A stretch of 64,000 bases of DNA from Diatrype stigma. Lineage: Eukaryota; Ascomycota; Sordariomycetes; Xylariales; Diatrypaceae. Shown piece after piece: positions 24,317 through 37,299 of this stretch (position 1 is the stretch's first letter; each line of letters starts with the position of its first letter). The position numbers and the translations under genes are program-made. A model generated the notes under the pieces. It was not told where the DNA came from and made no database searches. It was given only the letters and a program-made list of their open reading frames with translations. The DNA is taken from the NCBI GenBank assembly GCA_022225965.2, contig JAKJXP020000155.1:1-64000 (forward strand). Reading direction: 5' to 3'.

Positions 24317-27300
24317 ATCACATGTTATACTCTGCTACTCTGCTTTTCTGCTAGTTACTTACTTGTACCAAATGAGTCTGCGTCTTCCAATCAAGATCAG
24401 AGACTTGGCAAATCAAAACTTCGTTTAGTTACCTCGCTGCCCACACCAATCCCGGGATTGGAGTGTATACGGCTTTGCTGTCGATCCAGATCCCATACGT
24501 TATTTTTACGGTAGCCTTCGGCATTCTAAACTCGATATTGTCAGGTTAAAAAAACCCACGCAATCCTTGCAGAGCCGCGTATCCGATGGTTCCTTCGAAT
24601 CAAAGCATATGCGTACCAGTGTCGTTCTTCTTAACCCGCGTCTCGAACATCTTCAGGTGACCCATGATCCAACCCTTATCGGATTTCGTTGGGTCATACG
24701 GTAGGTACAGTTGGATCATAACGTACTCAAAACAACTGCTGGAATCAGGCATAAGGTATTTCCTAGCTAGCTTCAGTTCGCCTTTAGGCCAAGCAAGATA
24801 GCTCGTGGGTTTTTGCCGCGCCTCGTGGGTTTTTGCCGCACCTCTTATCACATGATGTCAATGAGACGAGATGAGACGAGACGAGGCGTTCTCGTATTGA
24901 CCACCCATTAGATCTGATAGACCAATGCTCACAGCCCACAGTGTGCCTAAGCATAACCGTGTTTCTAGATACATCAATGATAGGAGTTATTTACCCCCTT
25001 TCACTTTCGAGAGATTGCTTGTGTTACGGGGTGCCGTGCTAGCACGATTTTGGATCGTGAGTCCTAGACGTCCCAGAAGCCGGCGAGAACAACGGGGAAC
25101 ACAATCCTGGAGGGTACTAATAGGAGAACAGGTAGTAAAAGATGGAATACATGGTTCGATTCGTGCGAAGAATCTGGTTCTAGGATGTCATGCTGATGCC
25201 ACGTGGATTTACCAACGAGAGAAAACCAGCCCTAGGGCTGACGCAAGCCCTCTCTCTAGTCTCGTATAATATAACGTGCCTGCCTAGAAGTCCTCCGCCG
25301 TGGAGAACCCGATCTAGTTATAGAGAGGTAGAATCCGTGGACGAAAAGTACAAGCATAGACTCGGCTAGGTTTATATCCCTTTGAGAGCGGTTAGCATGT
25401 GGCGATGCTATCTAACTACCTGTTTTTCTCCCCTTTCCCTTGTTTTACTGCCTACAATTACCCCTGTTGTCCTTCAGCCTTCTTTGCGGAGACTGTCAGC
25501 ATTCTGCATGCAAGAGTGCATAAGTAGTCTCACTCTCCGCCTCTTATTACTCACGTTATGTGAGGATGATATACATATATATCAGCACTTGTGGTGACCC
25601 ACACCGTACATAACAATGTGTGCAAGTTGTCCAACCTACCCAGCCTTCCATAAGGGTTCTGTGATGTGTGACCCGGCATGTACAACACCCACATATACAT
25701 AACCCTGAAACTACGTAGCATCGTTTCAGCCATTCTTGACGGTTTCTGGGGGGAGGGTGGAAGATATTGGGTGTCTAGACTAGGCCGATCTCCAGGGACC
25801 CCTCGTGCTACACTAAAATTTGACAGTGAATAATGAGTATGGTGGATAGTGTGTGACCCTTTACATATCAGATCACCGTTGCTCGCTTGCTATTGTACAA
25901 TATACTATATGACAGGAGTAGCGCTCAAAGGAGATACACCTTGTATACATCTGTCGCCATTTTATCCTACCAAAGTACTACGTTAAAGGCTGTGTGTCCC
26001 CAGGAACGGCACCTAGGACCTATAAGCAGATCTCCATGGGGTAACCAGTTTGAAAAAGAACGAGGCCTTACTGGAGGCCTCGGCCTCAAAACACATCAAA
26101 CCAGTACAGACGTCTAGGGGTCGAATGACAGATGACAATTCGCCTTTACGAACTTCACCGCCGATGGGAAACGGCTGTGGGCAAATCGGATCTAGGAGAC
26201 GTGCGTCTTTCTTCGTCGCTAGGCTCGGGTGACCTTCTTTAAGAAGGGGAGATCGGATGGTGGGAACCGAAGGATATACCGACATACATAGGTACATGCC
26301 CACGACGGTGGCGAGAACAACGCCTCTGGAAACTCTCCGGGACGCCGGCCAACCTGACCACCAAGAATCGTCTCCTGAGCTACGATATGTCCATCAGTCA
26401 GTCACCAGAGCATATGACTAGCAGGCCACGTTGCCAGCCGCAGGCCCACTGGCAGAGCCTGGGCCCCGTGTGTGTGTGAGTGCATGTGTATGCGTGTGTA
26501 ATCCATATTTCTAGGGCTGGACCGTTGGACTGGATGCTATGGAACGCTGTCAGATGCTAAAATCCAAGGACTTCGCCGTCGCCGTAAGTACGCGGTAGTT
26601 ACCATTAGATCTCTTCGCACCACGGCCGCTCCAACCCTGCGGTATTGCCTTTCCCCAGCTTTACCCGGTCGCCCCCTCTCGCCTTGTGTCCATGTAGCAG
26701 GAGGGAAGTGCAAGAGCTTTTCCCTCACGCAAGCTCCCCGACTTCTACCTAGGGCTTGGCTTCTGCTGCTGGCCCTTCCCCACGAGCCGGTTGGGGCTCA
26801 CACGCGTACAAGGCTCAAACATGCACGACATGGCCTGCAGACGCAGCTACGGAAGCCCCGGAAGTTTTTTGCGCTCGCTGCTGCTGGCTGGCTGGCTGGC
26901 TGGCTGGCTTACCAAGCGGTAGTAAGTGCTGACAATCCCCCACACCCACAACGCTGTAGGGCTGAGTCGGCCGACGCACGTAAGCAGTGACCCCAAGGCA
27001 CGACACGGCGTATATTGTGCAATCAGGAACGGCAGTGCTTCATGAACGAAATCTTTCATATATTTTGTGGTTTGATGTCTCCCCTCTCGTCCGTCAAGGA
27101 AAGTGGCGAGAGTTTTGTGTCCCTGTGCTGCCCCAACTCGACTAGCAATCGGGCGCGAGGATGTTTTGCTACCTATGGCATAGAACAGGTATTATGATGA
27201 GACTTGTAGTAAAGTCCGAGCAGACGGGACGGGACCATAGACAACAATATGACATTGGAGAATAGGAGCCAACATCGAACGAACGGGGAGAAGCACATTC

Positions 27301-27937
27301 GGCCTGTTCAAACTGTAACGAACCTAGGATGGCTGGGAACATTTGATTCGTGGCCGTCAAGATGGCCACGCCAGGGGCGTAGGAAGGACTTGTCCTCTAC
27401 AAGACTACCTGTCCCATCTGAAGCTATGATACCACGTTCAAATCAATTTATCTACCGCTGTCGTGAAAATACTTCACTAGAGAAAGGGCGCAAAACTCGA
27501 GTCGTCGACCTAGCACTTTGTCAGAGTATGTATCAGTTTCTTTTCACATTATCAGGCTTCATTTTGCCTCTGAAGAGGAGATGCTACTGTGATAGACTTG
27601 CAATGGCGGTTACGGATAGACACCAACAGGCCTCCTATGCTGATGCGACCTAGTATGCGTCCTTCCTACATTTACTTGGTTCTCTCCCTTATGTTCATGG
27701 GCCATTCTGTGATATGCCGTGGACATGCCGTTCTTACCTGACTACCGTCCCTATAACAGCCACTTGGTGATGATCAGAGAGGCGGTGTTCTAGATTGCCG
27801 GGCATCTGCTAACCCCTTTGTCGTGGTGCGGTTGATGGCTACTAGCCGACATGTCTGGTTATACTGGCGAGTGGCATCGTCGTCGTTACATCCTCGACGG
27901 CAAATCTATTCGATGTTAGCTCAGTTGGATGTATTCC

Positions 27938-27975
<38 letters not shown>

Positions 27976-29956
27976 CATGTGCTACAAAGCATACCATAGC
28001 AGCGCATATTATACGGAAGCTCGAGGCTGTCTTCATATTCACTGTAGCATAGAAAATTATATCTTTCTCTTCCCAGCCCCCATATGTATTTTGGACGGAC
28101 CCAAGCCGCCTTCATTGCGTCACATTAGCAGTTCGTCGCCGGTCTCATGTGAGCTGAGCCATGATCGTCGGAGATGGCAGGTCTTGCGAAATCACCTACA
28201 CGAAGTTCAGGGGGCCAGGAAGCATTGCGCACCCCGCGAGAAGGCGTCGGACGAAACCGCTCTTCGTTCGATGTTGAGGCGGAGGGGCCGTTCTGAGGTA
28301 CGAATCATAGGCGAGTTGGCCGTCCGGAGTGCCCTCTTGCTGACTCGAAGGCCGCCCGCAGGTGACGAAGAAAGCGCGCGATACGACTGTTAGCCTGACT
28401 AGCGGCAAGCCCTCCCTCCCTCCCACTATTTCATCAACTAGTGGTGATTCGTCTGATGAGGAGCTGCTTTGCGATCTTGGTTATCCGTTATCCCCCCCTC
28501 CTCTCTTGGCAGTTTGATCAGGTGTGGTGTGCCAGTGGGAGATAGCTGGGTTGGCGCCATGCACAACCTCCTGACCTCTTGTTTGGGATGCGGCCACACG
28601 CGAGGATTGGTGGATGGTGGCTTCAGGTTCACTGTCGCTCCCTCACGTTGTCACGCAGATCGCGTTAGGCGTCCAATGGTTTGTCCAATGTCCAGGCTCC
28701 GTGCTAGCGGCGCTCAGACTGTCTATCAACCACGCTCGGCTGCCTGTGAGTATATTCTCATGTTGTAGGTCAACAGGTATAGAAGTATGTAAGTGTGTGT
28801 TCACCAATAGTTACTTAAGGATCGTTCGAAGGTATGAGCCATTAGGTAAGGTATGTAGGCACATACCGGCACCTCCTTCATACGGAATCATACCTAAGCC
28901 TAGGCCTCATAATGGAAGTTCATAACACATCCCCACTGAGACATTCTCCAACCAACCCCGCACCTTGCACGTCTGGAGGTATAGATTCAGGGCTCCAACT
29001 ACGGGGGAGCTGGGGGGCCAGTTGGGCGGGTAGGCTAGCTGGGGTGCTGGGTTGCATGTGGGTTGGAGCCGTCCCAAGTCTCGACCCTCTCCTCCAGGCT
29101 GTTAGTTATGTACTCCTGGCTGTCGTCATCACAGCTCTACTATGTAAAGCTGATTACAATTTCACAGAATCTCCTCCGGAGGCTCCATGACTCGTACTAT
29201 GCTGGATGCAGTAGTCCTCATGCAATTGCAAACCTACCGATTCTGTGGTTGTGCCGTCTTATAAAAGGACAGCGGGTTATGCATGCATCATGTATGTAGG
29301 TATGTATGTGTGTATGCATAACTAATAGAAGGTGAACGGTCAGGTATGCCGTGCTATGTGCCCTGTTACGCTGTTGGGTGTTGGTGAGCGACCCTGAACT
29401 TACCACTGCATCCATGCGGATCGCCTGTATCGCTTCGTAAGCCAAGTGCCACAAGCGCCTGGGCTGCTGGGGTTAAGGCTGCTAGGGTCACCGAGGGTCA
29501 CCAAGGTGGTTGTAAGTTCAGTGTTGGTAGTTGTGTCGAGTACCTACGCTGCTACGGCTGCTATGTAACTAAGACCAACTATACTAACTACACATACATT
29601 TACATAAATCACGACTCGAAAACACATGGCTCGGTGTTTGTTTTTCTCAGCTCTCAGCCGTCAATACTACCTTAATCGTCGAATGTTTCTGATGACCTAA
29701 GCTGAACCCTCAGCCTTTGTTACCGTCCCAAAACCGGATGCTAGCACGAAGCATGTTTTGAGCACTATCGACTGGTTGTTCGTCACCAGTATTTGTATTC
29801 CTTCCGCCCCAGCAGCCAGTAGCGAGCTGCCTATCGTCATACCGCTACCCGTTGACGGCTGCACACACCAGCTGCAACAGCTCTGGTAGGTCTCGAGGCC
29901 GGATAGCATAATTCAATTGGAGCGAGCCATCGGCTACAGGCTGCAGGCTACAGGCT
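24317..29956. other. 5.6-kb intergenic region, no supported gene
   Basis: Holds a tandem pair of 20-base repeats containing CGTGGGTTTTTGCCGC (24801-24840), a 32-base poly-T run (27941-27972), a TGGC run (26884-26908) and TATG-type microsatellites near 29295. Open stretches up to about 155 codons occur on both strands. None has family similarity or splice-consistent extension, and one of them merely reads through the poly-T. Stop density in the most protein-like frames is near the random expectation. Confidence 0.5.
27941..27972. repeat. 32-base poly-T tract
   Basis: Uninterrupted T run preceded by five C. On the minus strand it is a poly-A tract, so a retroposed sequence ending here is conceivable. 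I saw no target-site duplication or retroelement coding sequence beside it. Confidence 0.9.
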
Positions 29957-32851
29957 ATGGCGACGGTTACGGCCGCGACGGCGACATTGCTGTCGACGGT
30001 CACAACAACCGTGGCCTCGACAGCAGCCGCTACGACTACTGGCGCGCCCCCTCAAGGCGGCATCTTGGAAGGCAGTGCCCCCAATGCCTATCTTCCTTCA
30101 AACCCGATACAGCTGTTTATAATTCAGGTAAGATAAGATTCGCGATAGGCCACTTTACTTCATTCCTCCAGGCGAGGCTCCTTCCTACCAGCCCGTATAG
30201 GCCGCCTGTGTAGTATAGCAAATAAGACGGATCTGCTCACTCACTCACGCGTAACAAACCCCCCTTTCAGGCTGGTATCATTATAATCTTCTGCCGTCTG
30301 CTGCACTACCCGCTGTCTCTCATCGGCCAGCCCCGGGTCATCGCCGAGGTGATCGGCGGCATCCTCCTAGGCCCGTCCGTCTTGTCGCGGATCCCGCACT
30401 TCAAGGATCAGATCTTCCCGACGGCCTCCATGCCCGTCCTCAACAATGTCGCCAACCTCGGCCTCCTCCTGTTCCTCTTCCTCATCGGCCTCGAGGTCGA
30501 CATCCGCCTGTTCACGAACAACTGGCGGGTGGCCCTCAGCGTGGGGATCGCCAGCATGATGCTGCCGTTCGGCTTGGGCTTTGCCATCGCCTGGGGGCTG
30601 TACCATCAGTTCCTCGGCGGTGAGCTCGGCTTCGGAGTCTACGGCCTCTTCATCGGCACGGCGTTGGCCATCACCGCCTTCCCCGTTCTCTGTCGGATCT
30701 TGTCGGAACTCGACATGCTAGGCACGCCCGTCGGCGTGACCGTCCTGGCTGCCGGTGTAGGCAACGACGTTGTAGGCTGGATCCTCCTGGCTCTGTGCGT
30801 TGCGCTAGTCAACAACGGTTCTGGGTTGACGGCCCTTTGGGTGCTCTTGGTTGCTGTCGGGTGGACGCTCTTCTTGTTCTTCGCGGTCCGGCCTCCTTTC
30901 CATTGGGCATTGAGAAAGACGGGCAGCATCCAGAATGGCCCAACTCAGGGCATGGTTGCGCTGACGCTTCTCATCGTACTCGCCTCCGCCTGGTTTACAA
31001 GTACGTGATCACATTACAATCTAGTGCCGTGGAACGACGTGGTCTGACGTGCTTTAGATATCATTGGCGTGCATGCCATCTTTGGGGCCTTCTTGGTCGG
31101 CTTAATCTGCCCTCACGATGGTGGCTTTGCCATAAAACTGACCGAGAAGATCGAGGATCTTATTACCGTCCTTTTCCTACCCCTGTACTTTGCGCTCTCG
31201 GGGCTGAGCACGAACCTTGGACTTCTGAACGATGGTATCACTTGGGCGTACGTCGTTGGTGTCATCGCGTGTGCTTTCTCAGGTAAGATCATCGGTGGTA
31301 CTCTAGCTGCCAAATCGATGAAGCTCGTTTGGAGGGAGAGTTTTGCGATCGGATGCTTGATGAGTTGCAAAGGTCTTGTCGAACTTATTGTACTAGTAAG
31401 TAATATCTGCTAAGAATTCTTCCTGGATGGCTATACTAATGGCACATAAGAACATTGGTCTACAAGCCGGCATCCTAGATACAAAGGTGTTTACCATATT
31501 TGTTGTCATGGCTTTGGTAACCACTATTGCTACGACGCCATTGACTAGGTGGCTGTACCCACCATGGTATCGAAAGAAGCTTGAGCAGTGGAAACGAGGA
31601 GAGATAGATTGGGACGGCAAGCCACTCAGTGACGATGGTAGCCCAGCCGACCCGGCCAAAATACTACAGGATGGCAGGATACGCCGACTCTTGGTCTACC
31701 TACGTCTTGATAGTTTACCCAGCCTGTTCACAATCATTTCACTGCTTGGCGAGGAACATGTCAGCCCCACAACATCCGGGGAGGGTACCACGAACACCAC
31801 TGTTATCCGAAAGCGACCTCTAGAAGTCCATGCTTTGCGGATCCTCGAACTGACCGAGCGTACATCATCAGTGATGAAGGTTACTGAAGGCGACGACTAC
31901 TCGCGACGGGACCCAGTCGTCAATGCATTCAGAACATTCTCCCAACTTCACGAGGTCGCCGTGTCTGGCAACGTTGTTGTTGCTGCGGAAAGCTCCTACG
32001 CGCAGACAGTCGTCTCGCAGGCCTCCGACCAGGGATCGGATTTTGTGCTTATTCCTTGGAGTGAGGTTGGGAGTAACACAGAAGACCAGTCAATTCCGTT
32101 CAGCGTCTCGTCGGAAGACCGATTCAGCGGTCGTTCCCACCTCGACTTCATCCAGGGCGCACTTTCGGCAGCTGTCTGCAACACTGGTATATTCATTGGA
32201 AATGGCTTTGGAGGTGTCCCAAGCGTAGGCAAATCCCGCACTCTGACGCGAACCCTCAGCGGTGTTTCTTTGCATAGCCAGAGGGAGGCCGCGCTCCCTC
32301 CTGTAGCTGATAGGTCGCACCATGTCTTCCTCCCATATATCGGGGGTGCCGATGACCGCGCTGCCCTGCGCTTCGTGCTACAGCTTGCCAGAAACCCGAA
32401 CGTCACCGCTACTATCGCTCATCTGATCTACTCGGTCGACGTAGATAACGAGATTACTGCCGCTCCCGAATCACTGTCCAAGGAGGTGATCAACGCAGAG
32501 ACTACAGCACAGGATAGCTCCCTGCTGGCGCTGATGCGGTCGTCCCTACCAGCTGAACTGTCTAGCCGTGTCAAATTCACGGATGCCACAATCGGCTCCA
32601 GGTTTATTGCCGGCCAAGCTCTGGAGCTCGCCAAGAACTTCGTAGGCCAGAACCCACGCAATGCCGGCGATATCGTGATCGTCGGCCGCAGACACGCCGC
32701 ATTACCCCCCACGACCCGCCAGGCGAACCAGCCCAGCACCGAGTATGAGATGCAGAAGACCATTGGCGTCTTGGGTGAGAAAGTCCTCATGGGATCACTG
32801 AAAGCCAGCGTTCTTGTCATCCAGGCAGCAGGGCGCGACCCCGAGTCGTGA
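29957..32851 (+). CDS. kha1: K+/H+ antiporter, CPA2 family (Kha1-like)
   Basis: Four exons (29957-30127, 30271-31000, 31058-31395, 31451-32851) give 879 residues. After an Ala/Thr-rich head of about 50 residues comes a Na_H_Exchanger domain to about residue 450. It has many hydrophobic helices, including VIAEVIGGILLGPS, LGLLLFLFLIGLEVD, and the GNDVVGWILLA helix. Its Asn222-Asp223 match the ND pair expected for cation/proton exchange. The remaining roughly 430 residues are a hydrophilic tail with nucleotide-binding-like (universal stress type) segments, as in yeast Kha1 and plant CHX proteins. It should exchange K+ or Na+ for H+ across an endomembrane (Golgi for yeast Kha1) and help set pH and cation balance. 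All introns are short and canonical. Length matches the family. Confidence 0.95.
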
Positions 32852-35750
32852 TACACTGGTCTCCACACCGGGCTTTTTTCATGTCTTCTATTTAGATGTA
32901 GGGTTTTAGGCAGGTGGAGTGTTTCGCTATTGGTTGGTCGATTGGATGTCTGATGTGACGATCTCATGTGTATGTTCGGAGAAGCTGCGACGATGACAGG
33001 TGGACCTCGAAAGTTGGAGTTTGACGGCTGATCATACCGATGGGACAACTGGGGCTGGATCTTCTGTATAGATATACCCCCCTCCCCCCTATTCATGCTC
33101 ATGTAATTGCCAATGCTCCAGCTCCCATAGGCGCAGCTGTGGCACGGCAATACGATAAAGGGCAGAGCTGTGCAGGCGATCTACCGTGTTCCAGTAATGC
33201 CATACAGTCGGGTCTGGGGCTGACCGCACAGGATGTGTCAGGATGATGAAGCTCGGTACTTGTATGCGATATGAAAATACCAAAACCTAGTAATATCAAT
33301 GTCTGTTTTCCATTTTCAACCAATACATCTTCTATCTCCCAGGAAGCCGTTCCGGCATCGTGGTCATACATTGATGCAATGCACACAAAGCATGAGTCAG
33401 AAGATGCCTTGTGCAGCGGCCCCCGATCTTAGCCCTATATTTCGAAAGAGGCACTGTCTATCAATCTGGCGGTGAAGTCGTTTGTCTCCCTTCGCACTCC
33501 ACATCTGTTTGCACGTGCTTCGTACCTACATTTAAAACATTTCCTTCATACAGCCATAGGAGCTATGGACAGTCTTGCAGCTAGTCGGCGGTTAACATTA
33601 TGGCCGGCGGCTAAATTTGCTGAAAACTACGCGACGACTGCGTGATAAACTGAGTGATGCTATTGCCATCTGTTCCTCGACAACCCGACTGAACCATGTA
33701 TGAACTGACTATATGATTACCTACTCTGCTACTGTACCTTACCTCGGTCGGTGTATATAAACATCGCTGTGAACAGCTCCATAGCTATGATATTGATATA
33801 TACAATACACTTACTCGTCCCTAGGGCTGTCAGATCTGTAGGCTGTAGGCCCGTGATATGTAGTTATGCGGCTAAGTAGGTACTCGGCCGAAGCCCAGGA
33901 AGTTGGTTTATGCTTTACGCCCAAGGTTACATACGCAGACGTAGCAGCCAGTCATATAGGTGGCCATCCCAAGGATGCTACCCCTACCGTTACATTCATG
34001 TGCTTTGCCGTCGATTGCTTCTTTTCCCCCTTCCCAACAGCCCCATTTTTTCACCGACAATCTGGGTTCGCGGCGAGCAGCCATCGAAGGGGTAGTTATT
34101 GACGCAAGGTCGCAAGGCTGCTTACGCTCGATACGTTGGGGGGGCGGAGGACCCGAGGATATGGAAACTTTGCTCAGCACCAGCCATAAGCGAGACCAAC
34201 AGCAGCGAGATCCCGCCCGGGCAGTGGTGGTGACCCTGCATGAACCCTGTCGCGTCCGTTAGGGGGGGAAGGGGGGGGGGAGGAGGGGCCACGCCCAAAG
34301 CGCCTGGGGTTAGTTACCTGCAAGAGCGCTGCAGGAGCGCTGGCGAGAGCGACCGGCTGCTTCCCAATAAAGCACCGATAAAAAGCACGCACCCTGTCTT
34401 GCCCGTACGCTGGAGACGCTTGGTACGCTGGGGACGCTACATGAGGGGCAGGAAAGGAGGGCAGGAAGGGGCCCGGGCACCCGGCCTCTTGGCCAGTTTC
34501 CCCAAAAATAGGTTCTGCCATACGAAGGTCGCAGTTGCACCTCTGCGCTGGGACGACGAGGCCCCGGGATAGGAGGGCGAGGGAGAGAAAAGATAGAAGA
34601 TGTATGTATGTATGTATGTATGTATGTATGTAGGATAAAGATAAAGATGGAGATGGAGATGGACTGAATGCCGCAACGAATGAACGAATGATGGATACAT
34701 CCATGGATGCACATGTGCATCTCACCAACTACTATACATACTAGCTATGTAGGTACATACATCAGCTACCTGTACATAACTCAGGTACTGTACTACTAGG
34801 CATTTGAATCTTGTTCGACAATCGCTTGCCGTGATACTGGATACTGGATACTGGATACTGGTACTGGATACTTCCGAGGTTCACATGGATGTTACCAATA
34901 ACCAGCCCCAGCCCCAGCCTCAGATCCCGACACCGACGCCTATCGTCCAATCTAACCAACTGGCTAACCGTCTAGGCAAACCTGGAAGTGTTCGAGCTCC
35001 AATACTTACTTCCCCAAGATCTCTAGCTCCCTCCTCTCGGATCGGAAGTCTGGTCAGGAAAGGAGCGGTGAATTGCGGTCGAGTGCAAGCGTGAGAGCGT
35101 GAGGCAGCTTTAGTAGTCCAACTGACCCTCTAGCCTCTACGTAACTATTAATACTAGCCCGTTCTCACGGATGCTCGTGGACTCTGCCGCTGCACGCACA
35201 CCCACCACCACCCCTCCTCTCTCCTCCCTCCCAGGCCAGACCAGACCAGTGTGGTGCAGCGTGTCGCAGCATGCCTAGGTACAGCGGCCAGCAGGCAACA
35301 GGCAGCGGGCCGCTCTGCGCCGATGATGCAAAGGAAATGACGGTTCCTTGCTAGAAGGAAAACCAGAGCGACTTACCTACCCAGTTCGTGCTACCACGAT
35401 CTGTGTACGTGCCATGGGGGTCGGAGAGGAGATCGGGAAAGGGGAGAAAGGGGAGAAAGGGAAATAGAATACATAGTAGGAATCCTTTTGCTTTTTACCA
35501 CTAATCGACTACCCTGCTCTTTTCCAAGCTTTTCTCCTTCCTTTATCTTCTCTGGTTCTATGGCCGTTACCTGCTGTTCCCCTCTCCCAACATCTCCTTT
35601 CCGTAATCTGCTAGTTGCTGTGCCTATTGCCAGAACCAGTTCAGACCCCCGGCTTCAGGGATCCAGAAAAAAAGAAACCTACCATACAACCATACAAATC
35701 AATTGGACCAGCCCCCACGTACCCTTACCCTTGGCTAGGTAGCATTCTGC
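32852..35750. other. intergenic, no supported gene
   Basis: Holds probable 3' UTR of the antiporter, a TGTA microsatellite at 34600-34633 followed by GATGGA/GATAAA repeats, and a GGATACTGGATACT-type short tandem repeat near 34835-34870. Open stretches near 34174-34728 on the minus strand read through the TGTA repeat (Tyr-Ile-His) and are not believed. Confidence 0.5.
34600..34633. repeat. (TGTA)n microsatellite
   Basis: About eight uninterrupted tetranucleotide units, followed by GGATAAAGATAAAG and GGAGATGGAGAT repeats. Confidence 0.9.
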
Positions 35751-35756
35751 TTTAAT

Positions 35757-35812
35757 CTTCTGCTGCTGCGACTGCTGCTGCGACTGCTGCTGCGACTGCT
35801 ACTGCCACTGCT
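35757..35812 (+). repeat. CTG/CGA-rich 12-bp repeat in methyltransferase leader
   Basis: Tandem units of CTGCTGCGACTG, degenerating to CTACTGCCACTG, end about 12 bases before the methyltransferase start codon, so they are probably transcribed in its 5' leader. An effect on translation is possible but not shown. Confidence 0.8.
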
Positions 35813-35823
35813 ACTCTCCCCCC

Positions 35824-37299
35824 ATGGGTGCTGCCAAACTCGTCTTATTATCCAAGCAAGCGGGAAAGCAAGGAAGCATATTCGAGGCCAAGATGTCTCC
35901 AGCAAACGGACCAACGGTCGAGGTCCCCAAGGACGAGCAGGTGGACGATGGCAACAGCGAGGCGTTATCGAGTATAGGTACCACGATCGACAGTGCCATG
36001 TCTTGCTCAAGCTTGGGGTGCAATTACGTGAATGGCAGAAGGTGAGGGCGGGGAATTAGACCAATGTTTTTTTGTCACTTTTTTTATCTGATCCCTAATT
36101 TCTGTAACATCTGTGTTTTTTCTTTCTCGGCCGAGTCCAATCTCACTCATCCTATCTATCCCCTTCGCGCTTAACCTAGCTACCTGCCAACCAGCCCAGG
36201 TAGGTAGGTAAGCAGGGTGGGTGGGTAGAGGCTACATAAATATAAAAAACAAAGTCGCGCTGACCGAAGATCCCCGGTGTGTGGCACGACATACGCAGGT
36301 ACCACGCGTTCCGGGAAGGTCGTTACCCGCTGCCGAATGATGAGGGCGAACAGTACCGGGGCGACCTCAACTCGTACCTGTTCAAGGACGTGTGCGACGG
36401 CAAGCTGTTCCTGGCGCCGCTGCGCCCGCCGGCCCCGCAGAAGGTGCTGGAGCTCGGCACCGGCACCGGCTCCTGGGCCATCGACATGGGCGAGCGCTTC
36501 CCCGACGCCCAGGTCGTCGGCGTCGACCTGTCACGCATCCAGCCCGGCTTCATGCCCAACGTCGACTTCCAGGTCGACGACGTCGAGTCCGAGTGGCTCC
36601 ACCCCACCGACTTCGACTTCATCTTCCTGCGGGAGCTCTCCGTCTACATCCAGGACCCGCGCAAGCTCTTCGAGAGGGCGTTCCAGTAGGTTATGATTTG
36701 TGTTGTTGCTACTATGACTTAATTACCTTTGTGTGATCTCACTCCCCCCCACCCTTCTTCCCTCCATTGCTACTTTGGAATTTACATCGAAGTACTAACG
36801 CTTTGCTTTCCTCCCTTCCCCCCCTTCCACCAGACATCTCAAGCCTGGCGGCTGGATCGAGTGCCAGGACCTGGAGCTGGCGGCGTACTCGGACGACGGG
36901 TCGCTGCCCGAGGGGGCGCCGCTGCAGCGGCTCTTTGAGGTGATCCGGGCGGTCAAGGACATCGGGGAGCACTACGGCGCCGAGAACCACAACCACCTGC
37001 CGCTGATCGGCGATTTCCTGCGCGAGGCCGGGTTCACGCGCGTCGAGAAGACGATGGACCGCAAGATCCCCTGGAGCCCGTGGGCCCACCACGACCCCCG
37101 CGAGCTGTACTGGGGCAAGTGCATGTCCGTCTCGGTCGACACCTTCCTGCCCTTCGCCCCCAAGCTGCTCTCCGACGGCGGAATCCAGGACCCCGTCGAG
37201 ATCGACAAGATCATCGAGGGCTCCCGCCGCGCCGTCCGCGACGACCGCGTCCATCCCTATTCGAACTTCATCGTGTGGATCGCGCAGAAGCCGCTGTGA
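35824..37299 (+). CDS. SAM-dependent methyltransferase, LaeA/UMTA-like
   Basis: Three exons (35824-36041, 36299-36685, 36834-37299) give 356 residues. Intron 2 carries a perfect TACTAAC branch site. The join NGRRYHAFREGRY with the following LPND is the hallmark entry of the fungal LaeA/UMTA methyltransferase group. SAM-binding motif I is VLELGTGTGSWAID (from residue 122) and the acidic end of the next strand is GVDLS (Asp149). Later come DFDFIFLRELSVYIQD and LKPGGWIECQDLE. Relatives include LaeA, a nuclear regulator of secondary metabolism and development, and enzymes methylating small molecules; sequence alone does not tell which this is. No biosynthetic cluster gene lies beside it. Translation may begin at 35893 (MSPANG), giving 333 residues, which fits related proteins better. 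Confidence 0.92.

Noticed and set aside
24360..24851. Minus-strand open stretch of 83 codons continuing past stops, looking like a pseudogene
   Set aside because: Length and stop density are compatible with chance and the start overlaps a 20-bp tandem repeat; no domain recognised.
27914..27928. TAGCTCAGTTGG, a perfect tRNA A-box consensus
   Set aside because: No B-box or cloverleaf follows; a poly-T tract begins 14 bases later. About one such match is expected by chance in both strands.
27929..28393. ORF beginning with a run of Phe
   Set aside because: It reads through the 32-base poly-T tract; the remainder has no similarity and no splice support.
30349..32851. Reading the antiporter as several separate short genes
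   Set aside because: Short GT-AG introns join them exactly into one conserved CPA2 protein.
34174..34728. Minus-strand ORF of 184 codons with Tyr-Ile-His-Thr repeats
   Set aside because: The central part is the TGTA microsatellite and three overlapping frames are open in the same place.
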